DNA from: Asanoa hainanensis
GTDB lineage: Bacteria > Actinomycetota > Actinomycetes > Mycobacteriales > Micromonosporaceae
Reading direction: 5' to 3'
NCBI RefSeq assembly: GCF_900188485.1
Contig: NZ_FZPH01000007.1
Coordinates: forward strand, 344,305-408,304
DNA length: 64,000 bases
Below, one piece after another: positions 19,893 to 28,552 of the stretch. Numbering within the stretch: the first letter of the stretch is position 1; each line of letters opens with the position of its first letter. Under the pieces are notes generated by a model. That model did no database searches and had not been told where the DNA came from. It saw only the letters and a program-made list of their open reading frames with translations. The translations under genes were made by a program, and so were the position numbers.

Positions 19893-20626
19893 CGACCAGT
19901 GACGTCCACGCACTGTCCGGCGCGTACGCCCTGGACGCGCTCTCCGACACCGAACGGGCCTCCTTCACCCGACACCTCGACGACTGCGCCACCTGCGCGC
20001 TCGAGGTCGCGGAACTGCGCGAGGCGGCGGCCAGGCTCGCCGACCAATCCTGGGCTGTGCCACCGCCGGGCCTGCGGACCCGGGTACTGGCCGAGATTGC
20101 CAACACCCGCCAGGAACATCCGGGATCCAAACCCCGGCCCGGCTGGTCCCGCAGCCGTGTGTCCCGACACCTGCTCACCGCAGCCGCCGCCGTCCTCGTG
20201 GCCGCCGGCGCCGCCACCGGCACGTACGCCATCCAGGAACATCGGGTCGACGAGCAGCGCGCCGAGACCGTGGCCGCCCGAGCCGAGAACGACGGCGTCA
20301 ACACGATCCTGTCCGCGCCCGACGCCACGGTCCGCTCCGGCCCCGTCGACGGAGGTGGGCGGGTCACCGTGGTCGCCTCGGCCAGCCACGACGCCGCCGT
20401 GGTGACGCTGACCGCGGACCACGCCCCGGCCGCTGACCACGCCTACCAGCTATGGCTGACCGGCGACGGCGGACCGGTGCCAGCCGGGATGCTGCCTGTC
20501 GGAGCCACCTCCGTCACCCGGGTTCTGTCCGGCACCGCCGCGGCACAGGGCATCGCGGTGACCATCGAGCCCGCGTCCGGATCGCGTACGCCGACGTTCC
20601 CGCTCGTGGCCAGCGTGCGCCTTTGA
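19889..20626 (+). CDS. rskA: Anti-sigma-K factor RskA
   Basis: This 245-residue membrane protein binds and inhibits SigK until cleaved by regulated proteolysis. The N-terminal cytoplasmic part has a zinc-type anti-sigma motif, HLDDCATCALE (about residues 30-40). One membrane span follows (about 93-112), then an extracytoplasmic RskA domain (about 130-245) containing HAYQLWLTGDGGPVPAGML. The start overlaps the sigK stop by four bases. It converges with lacI, with only three bases between stops. Confidence 0.9.
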   Translation: MTTSDVHALSGAYALDALSDTERASFTRHLDDCATCALEVAELREAAARLADQSWAVPPPGLRTRVLAEIANTRQEHPGSKPRPGWSRSRVSRHLLTAAAAVLVAAGAATGTYAIQEHRVDEQRAETVAARAENDGVNTILSAPDATVRSGPVDGGGRVTVVASASHDAAVVTLTADHAPAADHAYQLWLTGDGGPVPAGMLPVGATSVTRVLSGTAAAQGIAVTIEPASGSRTPTFPLVASVRL

Positions 20627-20629
20627 TCA

Positions 20630-21655
20630 CTAGAGCGGTGCCGTCGACTCCCGCTGGACCAGGGTGAAGTCGTCCGCCAGCAACAGCTCCACCTGGGCGT
20701 CCGGTGGGGTGTCCAGGAGGCTGCGGACCGCTCGCGCGCCCAGTTCGCGCAGTGGCATCCGGACCGTGGTCAGGGCCGGCATCACGTGCGACGCCAGCTC
20801 CGTGTCGTGGGTGGTCACCACCGACACGTCGCCCGGCACCGACAACCCCAACGCCGACAGCTGGTGCAGCACGCCGACCGCCGCCGCGACGTTCGCCACG
20901 TAGATGGCTGTCGGGCGGCGGCGCGACGACATCAGCTTTGCCGCCGCCTCGGCGCCACCATCCATCGTGTACTCGCCGACGACGATCCGGGACGCCGGCG
21001 TACGCAGGCCGTGTTCTGACATGGCCTCCGTGAAACCGGTGAGTCGCCGCTGGGCCGTGTCCGTCGTCTTCGGGCCCGCGATGTGCGCGATCTCGGTGTG
21101 GCCGAGCTCGACGAGATGCTCGACGGCCATGCGCGCCGACTTCGCGTCGTCGAGGATGACGTAGCGGCGGCTCTTGCGGTCGCGGCGGTTGACCAGCAGC
21201 CATGGGATGTCGAGGCTGTCGAGGATCCGCTGCTCCTGCGTGGACGGTGCCCCGCCGGCGATCAGCAACCCGTCGACCCGCCCGTTGCCGAGCAGGTCGA
21301 GGTAGGCCGCCGGCGAGGCCGCGCCGGTCGCCGAGCCCGTCACCAGGACGTTGCCGCTCGACACGGCCGCCGTCTCGGCGCCCGCGATGATCTGGGCGTA
21401 GACCGGGTTGCTGAAGTCGGGGATGACCAGGCCCAGGATCCCCGTCTTGGCGGTACGCAGGGAGCGGGCGCTCAGGTTCGGCCGGTAGCCGAGCTCGGCG
21501 ATCGCCGCCTCGACCCGTACCCGGGTCTCCGGACGGATCAACAGGGTCGGGTCGCGGTTGACCACCCGCGAGACGATCGCCTTGTCGACACCGGCGGCGG
21601 CGGCCACGTCGACCAGCGTCACGCGCTTCGTGCCGGCGCGGGGGCCTCGCGTCAC
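20630..21655 (-). CDS. LacI-family transcriptional repressor of the catabolic regulon
   Basis: The 341-residue protein has a LacI-type helix-turn-helix at the N-terminus (VTLVDVAAAAGVDKAIVSRVVN, shown here only as its family signature), a hinge with RSLRTAKT and a periplasmic-binding-protein sensor domain beginning GILGLVIPDFSNPVYAQII. The GTG at 21655 has AAGGAGAAG upstream. It is the last gene of the SDR-E1alpha-E1beta-VOC operon, 18 bp after VOC. The operon promoter and four other promoter regions nearby carry the same CG-centred palindrome, the architecture LacI-family proteins bind. I infer it is their autoregulated repressor; the inducer is unknown. Confidence 0.88.
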   Translation of the reverse strand: MTRGPRAGTKRVTLVDVAAAAGVDKAIVSRVVNRDPTLLIRPETRVRVEAAIAELGYRPNLSARSLRTAKTGILGLVIPDFSNPVYAQIIAGAETAAVSSGNVLVTGSATGAASPAAYLDLLGNGRVDGLLIAGGAPSTQEQRILDSLDIPWLLVNRRDRKSRRYVILDDAKSARMAVEHLVELGHTEIAHIAGPKTTDTAQRRLTGFTEAMSEHGLRTPASRIVVGEYTMDGGAEAAAKLMSSRRRPTAIYVANVAAAVGVLHQLSALGLSVPGDVSVVTTHDTELASHVMPALTTVRMPLRELGARAVRSLLDTPPDAQVELLLADDFTLVQRESTAPL

Positions 21656-21673
21656 GGGTGCTTCTCCTTCAGG

Positions 21674-22132
21674 TCAACGGGCCGGGGGCTGGACGAGCTC
21701 GAGCGTAATGTCGTCCGGGTCCAGGAAATAGCATGTGAACCCGCCGCGGTTCACCCCGGCGGTTATTTCCTGTGGTGGACTGACGAACTTTACGCCCAGC
21801 CCGGTCAGCCGGCGGTGCTCGGCCAGCGCGTCACCCACGCAGAACGCGAGATGCGCCGCACCCGGCCGGTGCCGCGCGGCGCCGAACGGCTCGCCCCGGG
21901 GCACGACGTACTCCACGAGCTCCAGGTCGTGCGTCGAGTGCGTGCGGTCCTGGCCGGGAATCGCGAGCTGCGCGACCCGCAGCTCCGCGTCCGGATAGCC
22001 GACCAGGCGGCGGGTGTACTCATTGGACTGCGCCTGCTGGTGCACGAGCGTCAGCCCCAGCACGTCGCGGTAGAACGCGACGCTGCGGTCGACGTCCGCG
22101 ACCGTGAAGCTGAAGTGCCACATGCCGTTCAT
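21674..22132 (-). CDS. VOC-family (glyoxalase/dioxygenase-fold) protein
   Basis: The 152-residue protein contains two beta-alpha-beta-beta-beta modules. Likely metal ligands are His in MWHFSFTV, Glu in LELVEYV, His in GAAHLAFCV and Glu in ITLELVQ. Members include lyases, epimerases and isomerases acting on small metabolites. The ATG overlaps the E1-beta stop as ATGA, so it is translationally coupled within the catabolic operon. A role as epimerase, lyase or dioxygenase in the unknown pathway is inference. Confidence 0.82.
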   Translation of the reverse strand: MNGMWHFSFTVADVDRSVAFYRDVLGLTLVHQQAQSNEYTRRLVGYPDAELRVAQLAIPGQDRTHSTHDLELVEYVVPRGEPFGAARHRPGAAHLAFCVGDALAEHRRLTGLGVKFVSPPQEITAGVNRGGFTCYFLDPDDITLELVQPPAR

Positions 22133-23112
22133 CGGCCCACCGCCGCGCGTAGGCCGCCGACGATGTCGTCCTCCTGCGGCAGCACCGCGGCCGCGAGGCC
22201 CACCGCCGCCGGGATCCGGCTGTCGCGGGCACCGATCCGGCGCGGCGGGCTCTTCAGGGACGCGCCGCTCTCGACGACCCGGGCCACGATCTCGGCACCG
22301 AACCCGCCCGTCGTGTTGGCCTCGTGCACGACGACCAGGCGCCCGGTGCGGGCCACGCTCGCGGCAACGGCCGCGTGGTCGAACGGGTTGAGCCAGACCG
22401 CCTCGATGACCTCGGCGTCGATGCCCTCGGCGGCGAGCCGGTCCGCACCGGCCAGCACCCGGCTCGTGATGGAACCCCAGGTCACCACCGTGACGTCCGC
22501 ACCAGGGCGGCGCAGCCGGTGCCCACCGATCGGCATAGGGTCACCACCGATCTCGATCTCCGCCTTCGGGCCCGCGTACAGGGAGCGGTTCTCGATGACC
22601 ACCACCGGGTCGTCGCAGGCGACGGCGGAGCGCAGCACGTCGTACGCGTCCTGCGGTGTCGAGGTCATCGCCACCCGGATGCCGGGCACGTGCAGGAGCA
22701 GCGCCTCCATGTTCTGCGAGTGCTGCGCGCAGGCGCCGGGCGCGTTGCCCTGCTGGGTGCGGATCGTCAGCGGCGCGGTCAGCCGGCCCTCGGACACGTA
22801 ACGGACGTTGGACGCCTGGTTCACGATCTGGTCGAACGCGACGAACATGAAGTCCATCCACATGATCTCCACGATCGGCCGGCGGCCCATCATCGCCGAG
22901 CCGATCGCGGCGCCGAGCATCGCGGTCTCGGAGATCGGGGTGTCGAAGACCCGCGCGCCGAAGGCCTTGCGCAGGCCGCGGGTAACCCCGAAGACGCCGC
23001 CGGGCAGGGCCACGTCCTCGCCGAAGAGGATCGCCTCCGGGTAGTCCTCGAGCGAGCGGGCCAGGGCGGCGTTGACCGCGCCGCCGTAGTTGAGCTTGAC
23101 GGTCTCACGCAT
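22129..23112 (-). CDS. Thiamine-diphosphate dehydrogenase E1 component, beta subunit
   Basis: The 327-residue protein matches the beta subunit of 2-oxoacid or acetoin dehydrogenases: FGEDVALPGGVFGVTRGL, DTPISETAMLGAAIGSA, PLTIRTQQG and VVTWGS segments are in order. It completes the active site with the alpha subunit encoded immediately upstream, whose stop it overlaps by eight bases. No E2 acyltransferase or E3 flavoprotein is encoded in the window. The pair therefore either uses components encoded elsewhere or works as a stand-alone decarboxylase or transketolase-like enzyme. Confidence 0.9.
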   Translation of the reverse strand: MRETVKLNYGGAVNAALARSLEDYPEAILFGEDVALPGGVFGVTRGLRKAFGARVFDTPISETAMLGAAIGSAMMGRRPIVEIMWMDFMFVAFDQIVNQASNVRYVSEGRLTAPLTIRTQQGNAPGACAQHSQNMEALLLHVPGIRVAMTSTPQDAYDVLRSAVACDDPVVVIENRSLYAGPKAEIEIGGDPMPIGGHRLRRPGADVTVVTWGSITSRVLAGADRLAAEGIDAEVIEAVWLNPFDHAAVAASVARTGRLVVVHEANTTGGFGAEIVARVVESGASLKSPPRRIGARDSRIPAAVGLAAAVLPQEDDIVGGLRAAVGR

Positions 23113-24055
23113 AGAGGTGCTCCAGGGCGGTGGCGGGGTCGGCCGCGGTGGCGGCCAGGGCACGGCGGGCGGCTTCCTCGATCTCGGCGACGGCGCGGCG
23201 GTGGGTGGCCTCGACGGTGTCCGCTGCGACGCCGGACGCGATGAGCTGCTGGGACAGCCGGACGATGGGCTCGGCGGCGAGGTCGGCCTCGATCTCGCCC
23301 TCGGGCCGGTACTGCTGCGCGTCGCCGATGTAGTGGCCGACGATCCGGCGCGTGTGCGCCTCGATGAAGGTCGGTCCGAGGCCGTGGCGGGCGGTCTGGA
23401 TCGCGAGGGCGGTCGCAGCGGCGACCTCGGCCGCATCGTTGCCGTCGACCCGGGTGGCGGGGATGCCCAGCGCGGTCGCCCGCGCCGACAGGTCGGGGTT
23501 GCGGACCATGTCGTTGATCGGCGTCAGCTCCGAGTACTTGTTGTTCTCGCAGACGAAGATCACGGGAAGGTCCATCGCGGCGGCGAAGTTCATCGCCTCG
23601 GGCACGGCGCCCTGGTTCATCGCGCCGTCGCCGAAGACGGTCACGACGACCCGGCCGCTCTTGTCGAACGTGCTCGCCAGGGCGGCCCCGGTGGCGATCG
23701 GGGCACCGGCGCCGACGATGGAGTTCTCGCCGTAGAAGCCGTACTCGGGAGCCGAGAAGTGGGCCGATCCGCCCCGGCCGCCGTTGACGCCGGCCGTGCG
23801 GGCCAGCACTTCGGCGAGGATGGGGTACGCCGGGACGCCGCGGGCCATCGCCCACCCGTGCCCGCGGTAGGTGGCGAAGACGGCGTCCTGCTTGCGCAGC
23901 TGGCCGCAGACGCCGACCGCCACCGCCTCCTGGCCGTTGCTGAGGTGTACGGAGCCGACGACGTCGCCGGCGAGGCGCAGCTCGAGGATCTTCTCCTCCA
24001 GCACGCGGATCCGCCACATGGCGTGCAGGTCGGCCAGGTGGTCGTCGGTTGTCAT
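23105..24055 (-). CDS. Thiamine-diphosphate dehydrogenase E1 component, alpha subunit
   Basis: The 316-residue protein carries the ThDP-binding GDGAMNQGAVPEA...NN motif of E1-alpha subunits (GDG near residue 145, ENN about 28 residues later), preceded by YRGHGWAMARG and GGRGGSAHF. These are typical of acetoin and branched-chain 2-oxoacid dehydrogenases. The ATG at 24055 lies 13 bp after the SDR stop. It is the second gene of the LacI-controlled operon. The substrate is not predictable. Confidence 0.9.
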   Translation of the reverse strand: MTTDDHLADLHAMWRIRVLEEKILELRLAGDVVGSVHLSNGQEAVAVGVCGQLRKQDAVFATYRGHGWAMARGVPAYPILAEVLARTAGVNGGRGGSAHFSAPEYGFYGENSIVGAGAPIATGAALASTFDKSGRVVVTVFGDGAMNQGAVPEAMNFAAAMDLPVIFVCENNKYSELTPINDMVRNPDLSARATALGIPATRVDGNDAAEVAAATALAIQTARHGLGPTFIEAHTRRIVGHYIGDAQQYRPEGEIEADLAAEPIVRLSQQLIASGVAADTVEATHRRAVAEIEEAARRALAATAADPATALEHLYA

Positions 24056-24068
24056 CCGTGCTCCCTGT

Positions 24069-25049
24069 TCAGTCCATCTCGAGGCCGCCGTCGACGTTGA
24101 CGGCCTGTCCGGTGATGTAGGCGGCGAGGTCGCTGGCGAGGAAGGCCACGACGTCGGCGAGCTCCTCGACCTTGCCGAGCCGTTTGAGCGGCGTCTTGGC
24201 GGTGACCTCGTCGAGGTAGCGCTGGCCGGCACCGGGCCCGTACTCGCGGTCCCGGTCCTCGACGATCCCGCGCCACATGTCGGTGAAGAAGACCCCGGGG
24301 CAAACGGCATTGACCCGGACCATCGGCGCGTACGCGAGAGCGGCGGACTTGGTCAGCGACAGCAGCGCGGTCTTGCTGGCGGCGTACGCGGGCGCCGCCG
24401 GGCGGCCCGAGCGGGCGGCGACGGAAGCGATGCTGACGACGGAGCCGCCGTGCTCGGTCATCAGGCCGCAGGCCGCCTGCACGGTGTGGAAGACGCCGGT
24501 CAGGTTGATGTCGATCACCCGCTGCCACTCGTCGGCGGTGACCTCGGCCATGGGCTTGGTCTGCATGATCCCGGTGGCGTTGACCAGGGTGTCCAGCCGG
24601 CCACCGAACGCGTGCGCCCGATGCGGCAGCTCCCGGCAGGTCGCCACGTCGGCAAGATCGACCCCGATGGCCTCGACCCGGCCGCCGGCGGAAGCGAGGA
24701 CCTCGGCTGCGCCGCTCGGCTGGTCGGCGGTGGCGCCAAGCTCCGCGGCCGCGCGCGGCTGGTCGGCGGTGGCGCCAAGCTCCGCGGCCGCGCCCGGCAG
24801 GTCGGCGGCGGCGTCCAGCTCCGCGCCCGGCGCGCCGCCCAGGAAGCTCAGCTCGCCGTCGGCTTCAGCGGCGAACGCGCGCAGCTCGGCGGCGACCCGC
24901 TCCAGGCGGTCGCCCGGGAGATCGGCCAGGACGACGTTGCCACCGGCCGCGAGATAGGCGCGGGCACAGGCCGAGCCGAGACCGCCGGCTCCACCGGTGA
25001 TCAGCGCCCACCGGCCCGCGAAGTCGATGCGCGGCGCGCGCTCGGTCAT
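24069..25049 (-). CDS. Short-chain dehydrogenase/reductase with a tandem-repeat insertion
   Basis: This NAD(P)-dependent dehydrogenase has the Rossmann motif TGGAGGLGSA (about residues 18-27), the NATG motif, catalytic Ser in VSIASVA, YAASK with the catalytic Tyr/Lys, and a terminal ITGQAVNVDGG segment. At 326 residues it is about 70 longer than usual. The extra length is an Ala/Gly/Asp/Gln-rich insertion after the second beta-alpha unit, containing repeats of a 13-residue unit (AELGATADQP core). The ATG at 25049 is the first gene of the operon. The LacI-regulon palindrome lies 14 bp upstream. Confidence 0.9.
   Translation of the reverse strand: MTERAPRIDFAGRWALITGGAGGLGSACARAYLAAGGNVVLADLPGDRLERVAAELRAFAAEADGELSFLGGAPGAELDAAADLPGAAAELGATADQPRAAAELGATADQPSGAAEVLASAGGRVEAIGVDLADVATCRELPHRAHAFGGRLDTLVNATGIMQTKPMAEVTADEWQRVIDINLTGVFHTVQAACGLMTEHGGSVVSIASVAARSGRPAAPAYAASKTALLSLTKSAALAYAPMVRVNAVCPGVFFTDMWRGIVEDRDREYGPGAGQRYLDEVTAKTPLKRLGKVEELADVVAFLASDLAAYITGQAVNVDGGLEMD
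24718..24795 (-). repeat. Two exact-like 39-bp tandem repeats inside the SDR gene
   Basis: Two 39-bp units (24718-24756 and 24757-24795) differ at a single position, and a degenerate third copy follows to about 24831. Each encodes 13 residues, so copy-number change keeps frame. Confidence 0.9.
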
Positions 25050-25062
25050 GTGCCGTACCCCG

Positions 25063-25076
25063 TTCAATCGTTTGAA
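25063..25076. promoter_or_regulatory. LacI-regulon operator O1 (SDR operon)
   Basis: TTCAATCGTTTGAA is a near-perfect CG-centred palindrome between the predicted -10 box and the SDR start codon. It matches the five other copies at 28480, 28524, 32947, 39295 and 39337. Confidence 0.8.
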
Positions 25077-25080
25077 TCTG

Positions 25081-25109
25081 AGGCTAGAGGGCGGTCGCGC
25101 CCACGTCAA
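25081..25109 (-). promoter_or_regulatory. Promoter of the SDR-E1-VOC-lacI operon
   Basis: On the minus strand TTGACG (25109-25104) and TAGCCT (25086-25081) are separated by 17 bp, a good sigma-70-type pair. Operator O1 lies directly downstream, at the expected transcription start. Confidence 0.65.
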
Positions 25110-25118
25110 ACCCCTGGC

Positions 25119-25150
25119 GGGGCCGGCCGGCGTCGCCGCCGGCCGGCCCC
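25119..25150. terminator. 14-bp G+C hairpin after the GH95-like gene
   Basis: Perfect arms 25119-25132 and 25137-25150 with a TCGC loop begin six bases after the GH95-like stop codon. It isolates that transcript from the SDR promoter just beyond. Confidence 0.7.
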
Positions 25151-25155
25151 GGTCG

Positions 25156-28100
25156 CTACTTGGCCGGTTTGCCGATAAAGGTCAGGTAGCTGGAGTCGCC
25201 GCGGCCCGAGATGCCCGTGTTGGGTCCCAGGAGCAGCCTGCCTGCCGGTGCGTCCTTCTTGAAGACGACCAGCGGCACGTCCTGGCGGGTCGCGGGGATG
25301 TCCCACTGCGCCAGGTCACCCGTGAACTCGTCCTGGAACAGCGGTGCGCCGTCCGGGGACGTGACGGTGATGCGGTCGTACTCGCCGACGTCGCTGCCCC
25401 CGAGGTTGACCCCGACGCGGCCGCCGGCGAACGTGGTGTCGATCCGGTCGTCCACCAGCTTGCCGTCGATAAAGGTGCGCAGGTGGTTGCCGATGGCCTC
25501 GATCCGCAGCGTGTACTCGTTGCCGGCGCCCGGCCCGATCGGGATGACCGAGCCGATCAGCGTCGACTTGCCGTTGACCACGGTGCTCATCCGGAGCTGG
25601 CCGAGACCACCGGCGCTGCCGAGTGGGCCGCCGATGTTCCACACGTACCCGTTGCTGGCGTCCGTGGCCCGGAACATGACGCTCGCGCCCACCTGGATCT
25701 GGCGGACCTTCGCCTCGATGACCTGGTCACCCCAGCCGGCGCCGGCCTTGGAGAGGGTCGCGCCGCCGCCCGAGGCACGCAGCCGGTCGCCGTCGACGAT
25801 CTCCAGGCGCCGGGCGAACTCGCGCTTGCCGACGGTCAGGTCGGTGCGGGTGAAGCCCTGCTCCTGGAGCCAGGACGGCCACCAGGTGCCCTCGCCGCGC
25901 TGGTCGAACGCCACGTACACGGGTGCGGGCTTGGCCAGGTCGACGGTCAGGTAGGGGTTCGGGGTGTTGCGGGACGCGTCGCCGTTGGCACCGCGCACCA
26001 TGGTCGTCCCGGTCAGCTCCTGCGGCAGCGAGGCGACCTGGTCACTGCGGTCGACGTACGCCGCCACGCCCGGCCGGGCCGTCACCAGCGCGTGCAGCTT
26101 GTCGGGCGCGGCAACGGCCACGTTCGGGTCCTGGATCTGCGGTGCGGTCGCCGCGACGCCGAGCGTCTGGGTGCCCAGTCGCTTGACGGCGGTGGCGGGC
26201 TTGCCCTCGACCCGCTCGAACCGGAAATCACGATCGGCCCGCTGCAAGGTGTACGCCTTGCCGGCGTCGACGCGGACGTCGACGGTGCCGGCCTTGGTGC
26301 TGCGGACGACGCTCTTGCCGCGGCCGTCGACGACCTCGATCGCCTTGCCGGGCCAGGGGTTCGCGATCCGGATCGTGTCGGTCGAGCCGGCCTCGATGCC
26401 GACCTCGTTGGCCTCGCCGCCGCTGACCTGGGTGCTGATCCGGTGCCCGCCGGCGATCACCACGGTGCCGTCGACGGTCCAGCCGGCCGGGATGGCCGAG
26501 CCGACCCGCACGGTGCCGCCGTTGGTCTGCACCAGCGCGTCCTGGAGGGCGTTGGCGACGACGGCGTTCCACGAGCTGTACATGTTGTGGATCGACGCGG
26601 GGTCGTCGTTGCGGCCGTGCCCGGAGAAGCCGTTGGGGTACTTCTGGAGGTCCGCGGTGCCCTGCACGATCAGGCGCCGCATGTCGTCGGCCCGGCCCAG
26701 GTCGGCCGCCCAGACCGGCGACTCGTCCCACTCGCGGGTCAACGGGAAGCCGCGCTGGACGAAGGTGTCCTGCATGACCGCGTCGTCGGGGCCGGTGATG
26801 CCCCAGGGCGCGAGCGGCTCCAGGTCGGTGTTCTGGGTGTTCTTGGCGGGCTCGTTGCTCGCCGACCAGGCGTACACCTGCTTGCCGTTGCGGGTCGTGG
26901 TCGGCAGGCCCGGCAGTTTGGTGAGCGCGGCGCGCAGCTTGCCGGCGAGGTCGGCGTCACCGCGTTTCGCGGCGAGGTCGGCGATGACCGGGAACATCAC
27001 CGACATGCCGGCGAGGTCCGGCGTCGGGTCGGTGGCGTCCCACTGGGTCTCGAACGAGTTGACGTGCTCGAGGTGGAGCTTGCCGTCCGTGCCTTCCTTG
27101 AGCTGGGAGAGGTAGAACCGGGCGACCTCGCTCATCAGGGGGTAGCCCTGGTCGAGCACGGCTGTGTCCTGAGTAAACTCGTACTGGCGCCACAGGTCGT
27201 GCGAGACTTCCAGGCCGCCGGTGAGGATGGCGTTCGTCCATGTTGGAGCCTGGCCGCTGACGCAGCCGTCCGGGGTGCCGTCGTACTTGATCAGTTCCGG
27301 CACGCAGGTGCCGTCGGCGCCCGTCCAGTGGCTCTGGGTCCAGGCCTTCATCTGTGCGAGGTGTGACGTGTAGAGGTTCAGGTAGGGGGCGTTGAAGCTC
27401 GCGGTGCCGGCGCCGTAGTTGGCGTTGACCTGCTGGCGCAGGTTGAAGTGGAACCAGGTCGACGGCGAGACCGGCACGTCCTGCCACGGGTAGAGCATGT
27501 TGGCCGCACCCGCCTGCCCGGTCGGCAGGGTGTTCCGCTGGGTCGCGGCGGTCGTGTAGAGCTGCTGGGCGCGCAACGCCTCCGCGTACTCGCCGGTGCC
27601 GTCCTTCGACGTGATCTTCATTGGCGCGGCCTGGCGCCAGAAATCGTGCCACCAGTCGAGGTGGGCCCGGTCGACCCGGTTGTCCGTGGCGCCTTCAACG
27701 GCGCTGGTGCTGGCCGCCGCGAGGTCGCCGCCGGTGTAGGACGGGACACCGACGACGATGCGGAACGTGCCGTTGGCGTTGGGCTTGAAGGTCAGCCGGA
27801 CGGTGTCGGCGTCGACGACGGTGGCGCGCACGTCGCGGGCGTCCGCGGTCAGTGCGGCTACCGCGCCGCCGGCGGCGAAGGTCTCGGCCAGGGCACCGAC
27901 CTTGCCGTCCGCGTACGTGGTGGGCTTGCGCCCGTCCCACAGGTTGAGGTCGGCGGTCTGCTCCTTGCCGGGCTTGGCGCCGGAAACCTCGAGGACGAAC
28001 TGGTCACGGTCGGCGCGCACGAAGGTACGCGCGGACATGCCGCGGCCGCTCTGCTCCAGGACGGCGTCGCCGATGTTCAGCCGGCCTTTGTAGTTGGGGG

Positions 28101-28449
28101 CGCTGGCGAGGTCGAACAACCCGGGCACGACGAGCCGCCCGGCGGACTTGAGGTCGGGAAAGGTGTCGTTGCGGTTGAGCTGCGCGGTGAACCCGTCCTG
28201 AGCCCAGACGGCCGCACCGAGGCGGCCGTTGCCTAACGGCATGCTCTGGTAGTCACGCCAGGCTGGTGCCTCGAGCACGAGATCGGACCGGGAAACAACA
28301 CCGGCGGTGTCGACCTGCAACGCCCCGTCCCGCCAGGCCGAGGTCGCGTGCGTGTCGTGCCCGGGAGCGGCCCGCGCCGCCGGAGCGACAGCACCGAGCG
28401 CCGCCGTCACAACGACCGTGATTGCCATCGTGGTGAACGCCTTACCCAT
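25156..28449 (-). CDS. Secreted GH95-like glycoside hydrolase with C-terminal LamG-like domain
   Basis: The 1,097-residue product starts at the ATG at 28449 and has a signal peptide ending ARAAPG. The N-terminal beta-domain contains MPLGNGRLGAAVW and FTAQLNRND, as in GH95 alpha-L-fucosidases/galactosidases. The middle helical-barrel region includes NMLYPWQDVPVSPS, LEHVNSFETQWD and a following NPWPGK region. The catalytic-region sequence diverges from classical GH95, so the specificity is uncertain. A C-terminal jelly-roll (about 860-1090) resembles LamG or 3-keto-disaccharide hydrolase domains. It is under a double LacI-type operator, which suggests it feeds the regulon's substrate by releasing a sugar from a polymer. 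Confidence 0.7.
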   Translation of the reverse strand: MGKAFTTMAITVVVTAALGAVAPAARAAPGHDTHATSAWRDGALQVDTAGVVSRSDLVLEAPAWRDYQSMPLGNGRLGAAVWAQDGFTAQLNRNDTFPDLKSAGRLVVPGLFDLASAPNYKGRLNIGDAVLEQSGRGMSARTFVRADRDQFVLEVSGAKPGKEQTADLNLWDGRKPTTYADGKVGALAETFAAGGAVAALTADARDVRATVVDADTVRLTFKPNANGTFRIVVGVPSYTGGDLAAASTSAVEGATDNRVDRAHLDWWHDFWRQAAPMKITSKDGTGEYAEALRAQQLYTTAATQRNTLPTGQAGAANMLYPWQDVPVSPSTWFHFNLRQQVNANYGAGTASFNAPYLNLYTSHLAQMKAWTQSHWTGADGTCVPELIKYDGTPDGCVSGQAPTWTNAILTGGLEVSHDLWRQYEFTQDTAVLDQGYPLMSEVARFYLSQLKEGTDGKLHLEHVNSFETQWDATDPTPDLAGMSVMFPVIADLAAKRGDADLAGKLRAALTKLPGLPTTTRNGKQVYAWSASNEPAKNTQNTDLEPLAPWGITGPDDAVMQDTFVQRGFPLTREWDESPVWAADLGRADDMRRLIVQGTADLQKYPNGFSGHGRNDDPASIHNMYSSWNAVVANALQDALVQTNGGTVRVGSAIPAGWTVDGTVVIAGGHRISTQVSGGEANEVGIEAGSTDTIRIANPWPGKAIEVVDGRGKSVVRSTKAGTVDVRVDAGKAYTLQRADRDFRFERVEGKPATAVKRLGTQTLGVAATAPQIQDPNVAVAAPDKLHALVTARPGVAAYVDRSDQVASLPQELTGTTMVRGANGDASRNTPNPYLTVDLAKPAPVYVAFDQRGEGTWWPSWLQEQGFTRTDLTVGKREFARRLEIVDGDRLRASGGGATLSKAGAGWGDQVIEAKVRQIQVGASVMFRATDASNGYVWNIGGPLGSAGGLGQLRMSTVVNGKSTLIGSVIPIGPGAGNEYTLRIEAIGNHLRTFIDGKLVDDRIDTTFAGGRVGVNLGGSDVGEYDRITVTSPDGAPLFQDEFTGDLAQWDIPATRQDVPLVVFKKDAPAGRLLLGPNTGISGRGDSSYLTFIGKPAK

Positions 28450-28479
28450 CGGACCACCATTCTGTTTGGTCAACCTCTG

Positions 28480-28493
28480 GTCAAACGTTTGAC
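28480..28493. promoter_or_regulatory. LacI-regulon operator O2
   Basis: GTCAAACGTTTGAC is a perfect 14-bp palindrome 31 bp upstream of the GH95-like start and just downstream of its predicted -10 box. It is 44 bp centre-to-centre from O3. Confidence 0.85.
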
Positions 28494-28499
28494 TGGATC

Positions 28500-28528
28500 A
28501 TGCTAATCTTCGGATCGTCACGGGTCAA
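28500..28528 (-). promoter_or_regulatory. Promoter of the GH95-like gene
   Basis: On the minus strand TTGACC (28528-28523) and TAGCAT (28505-28500) are 17 bp apart. O3 overlaps the -35 box and O2 lies just past the start site, a classic repression layout. Confidence 0.7.
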
Positions 28529-28537
28529 TCGTTTGAC
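28524..28537. promoter_or_regulatory. LacI-regulon operator O3
   Basis: GTCAATCGTTTGAC lies 15 bp before the muconolactone-isomerase-like ATG and over the -35 box of the divergent GH95-like gene, so one site can affect both directions. Confidence 0.85.
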
Positions 28538-28552
28538 TGAACGGAGGCCACC

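Noticed and set aside
22129..24055. Complete pyruvate or acetoin dehydrogenase operon
   Set aside because: Only the E1 alpha and beta subunits are encoded here; no lipoyl E2 or E3 gene is present, so a full complex is not claimed.
24718..24831. Possible CRISPR-like repeat
   Set aside because: The repeats are directly adjacent without spacers and encode an in-frame peptide repeat.
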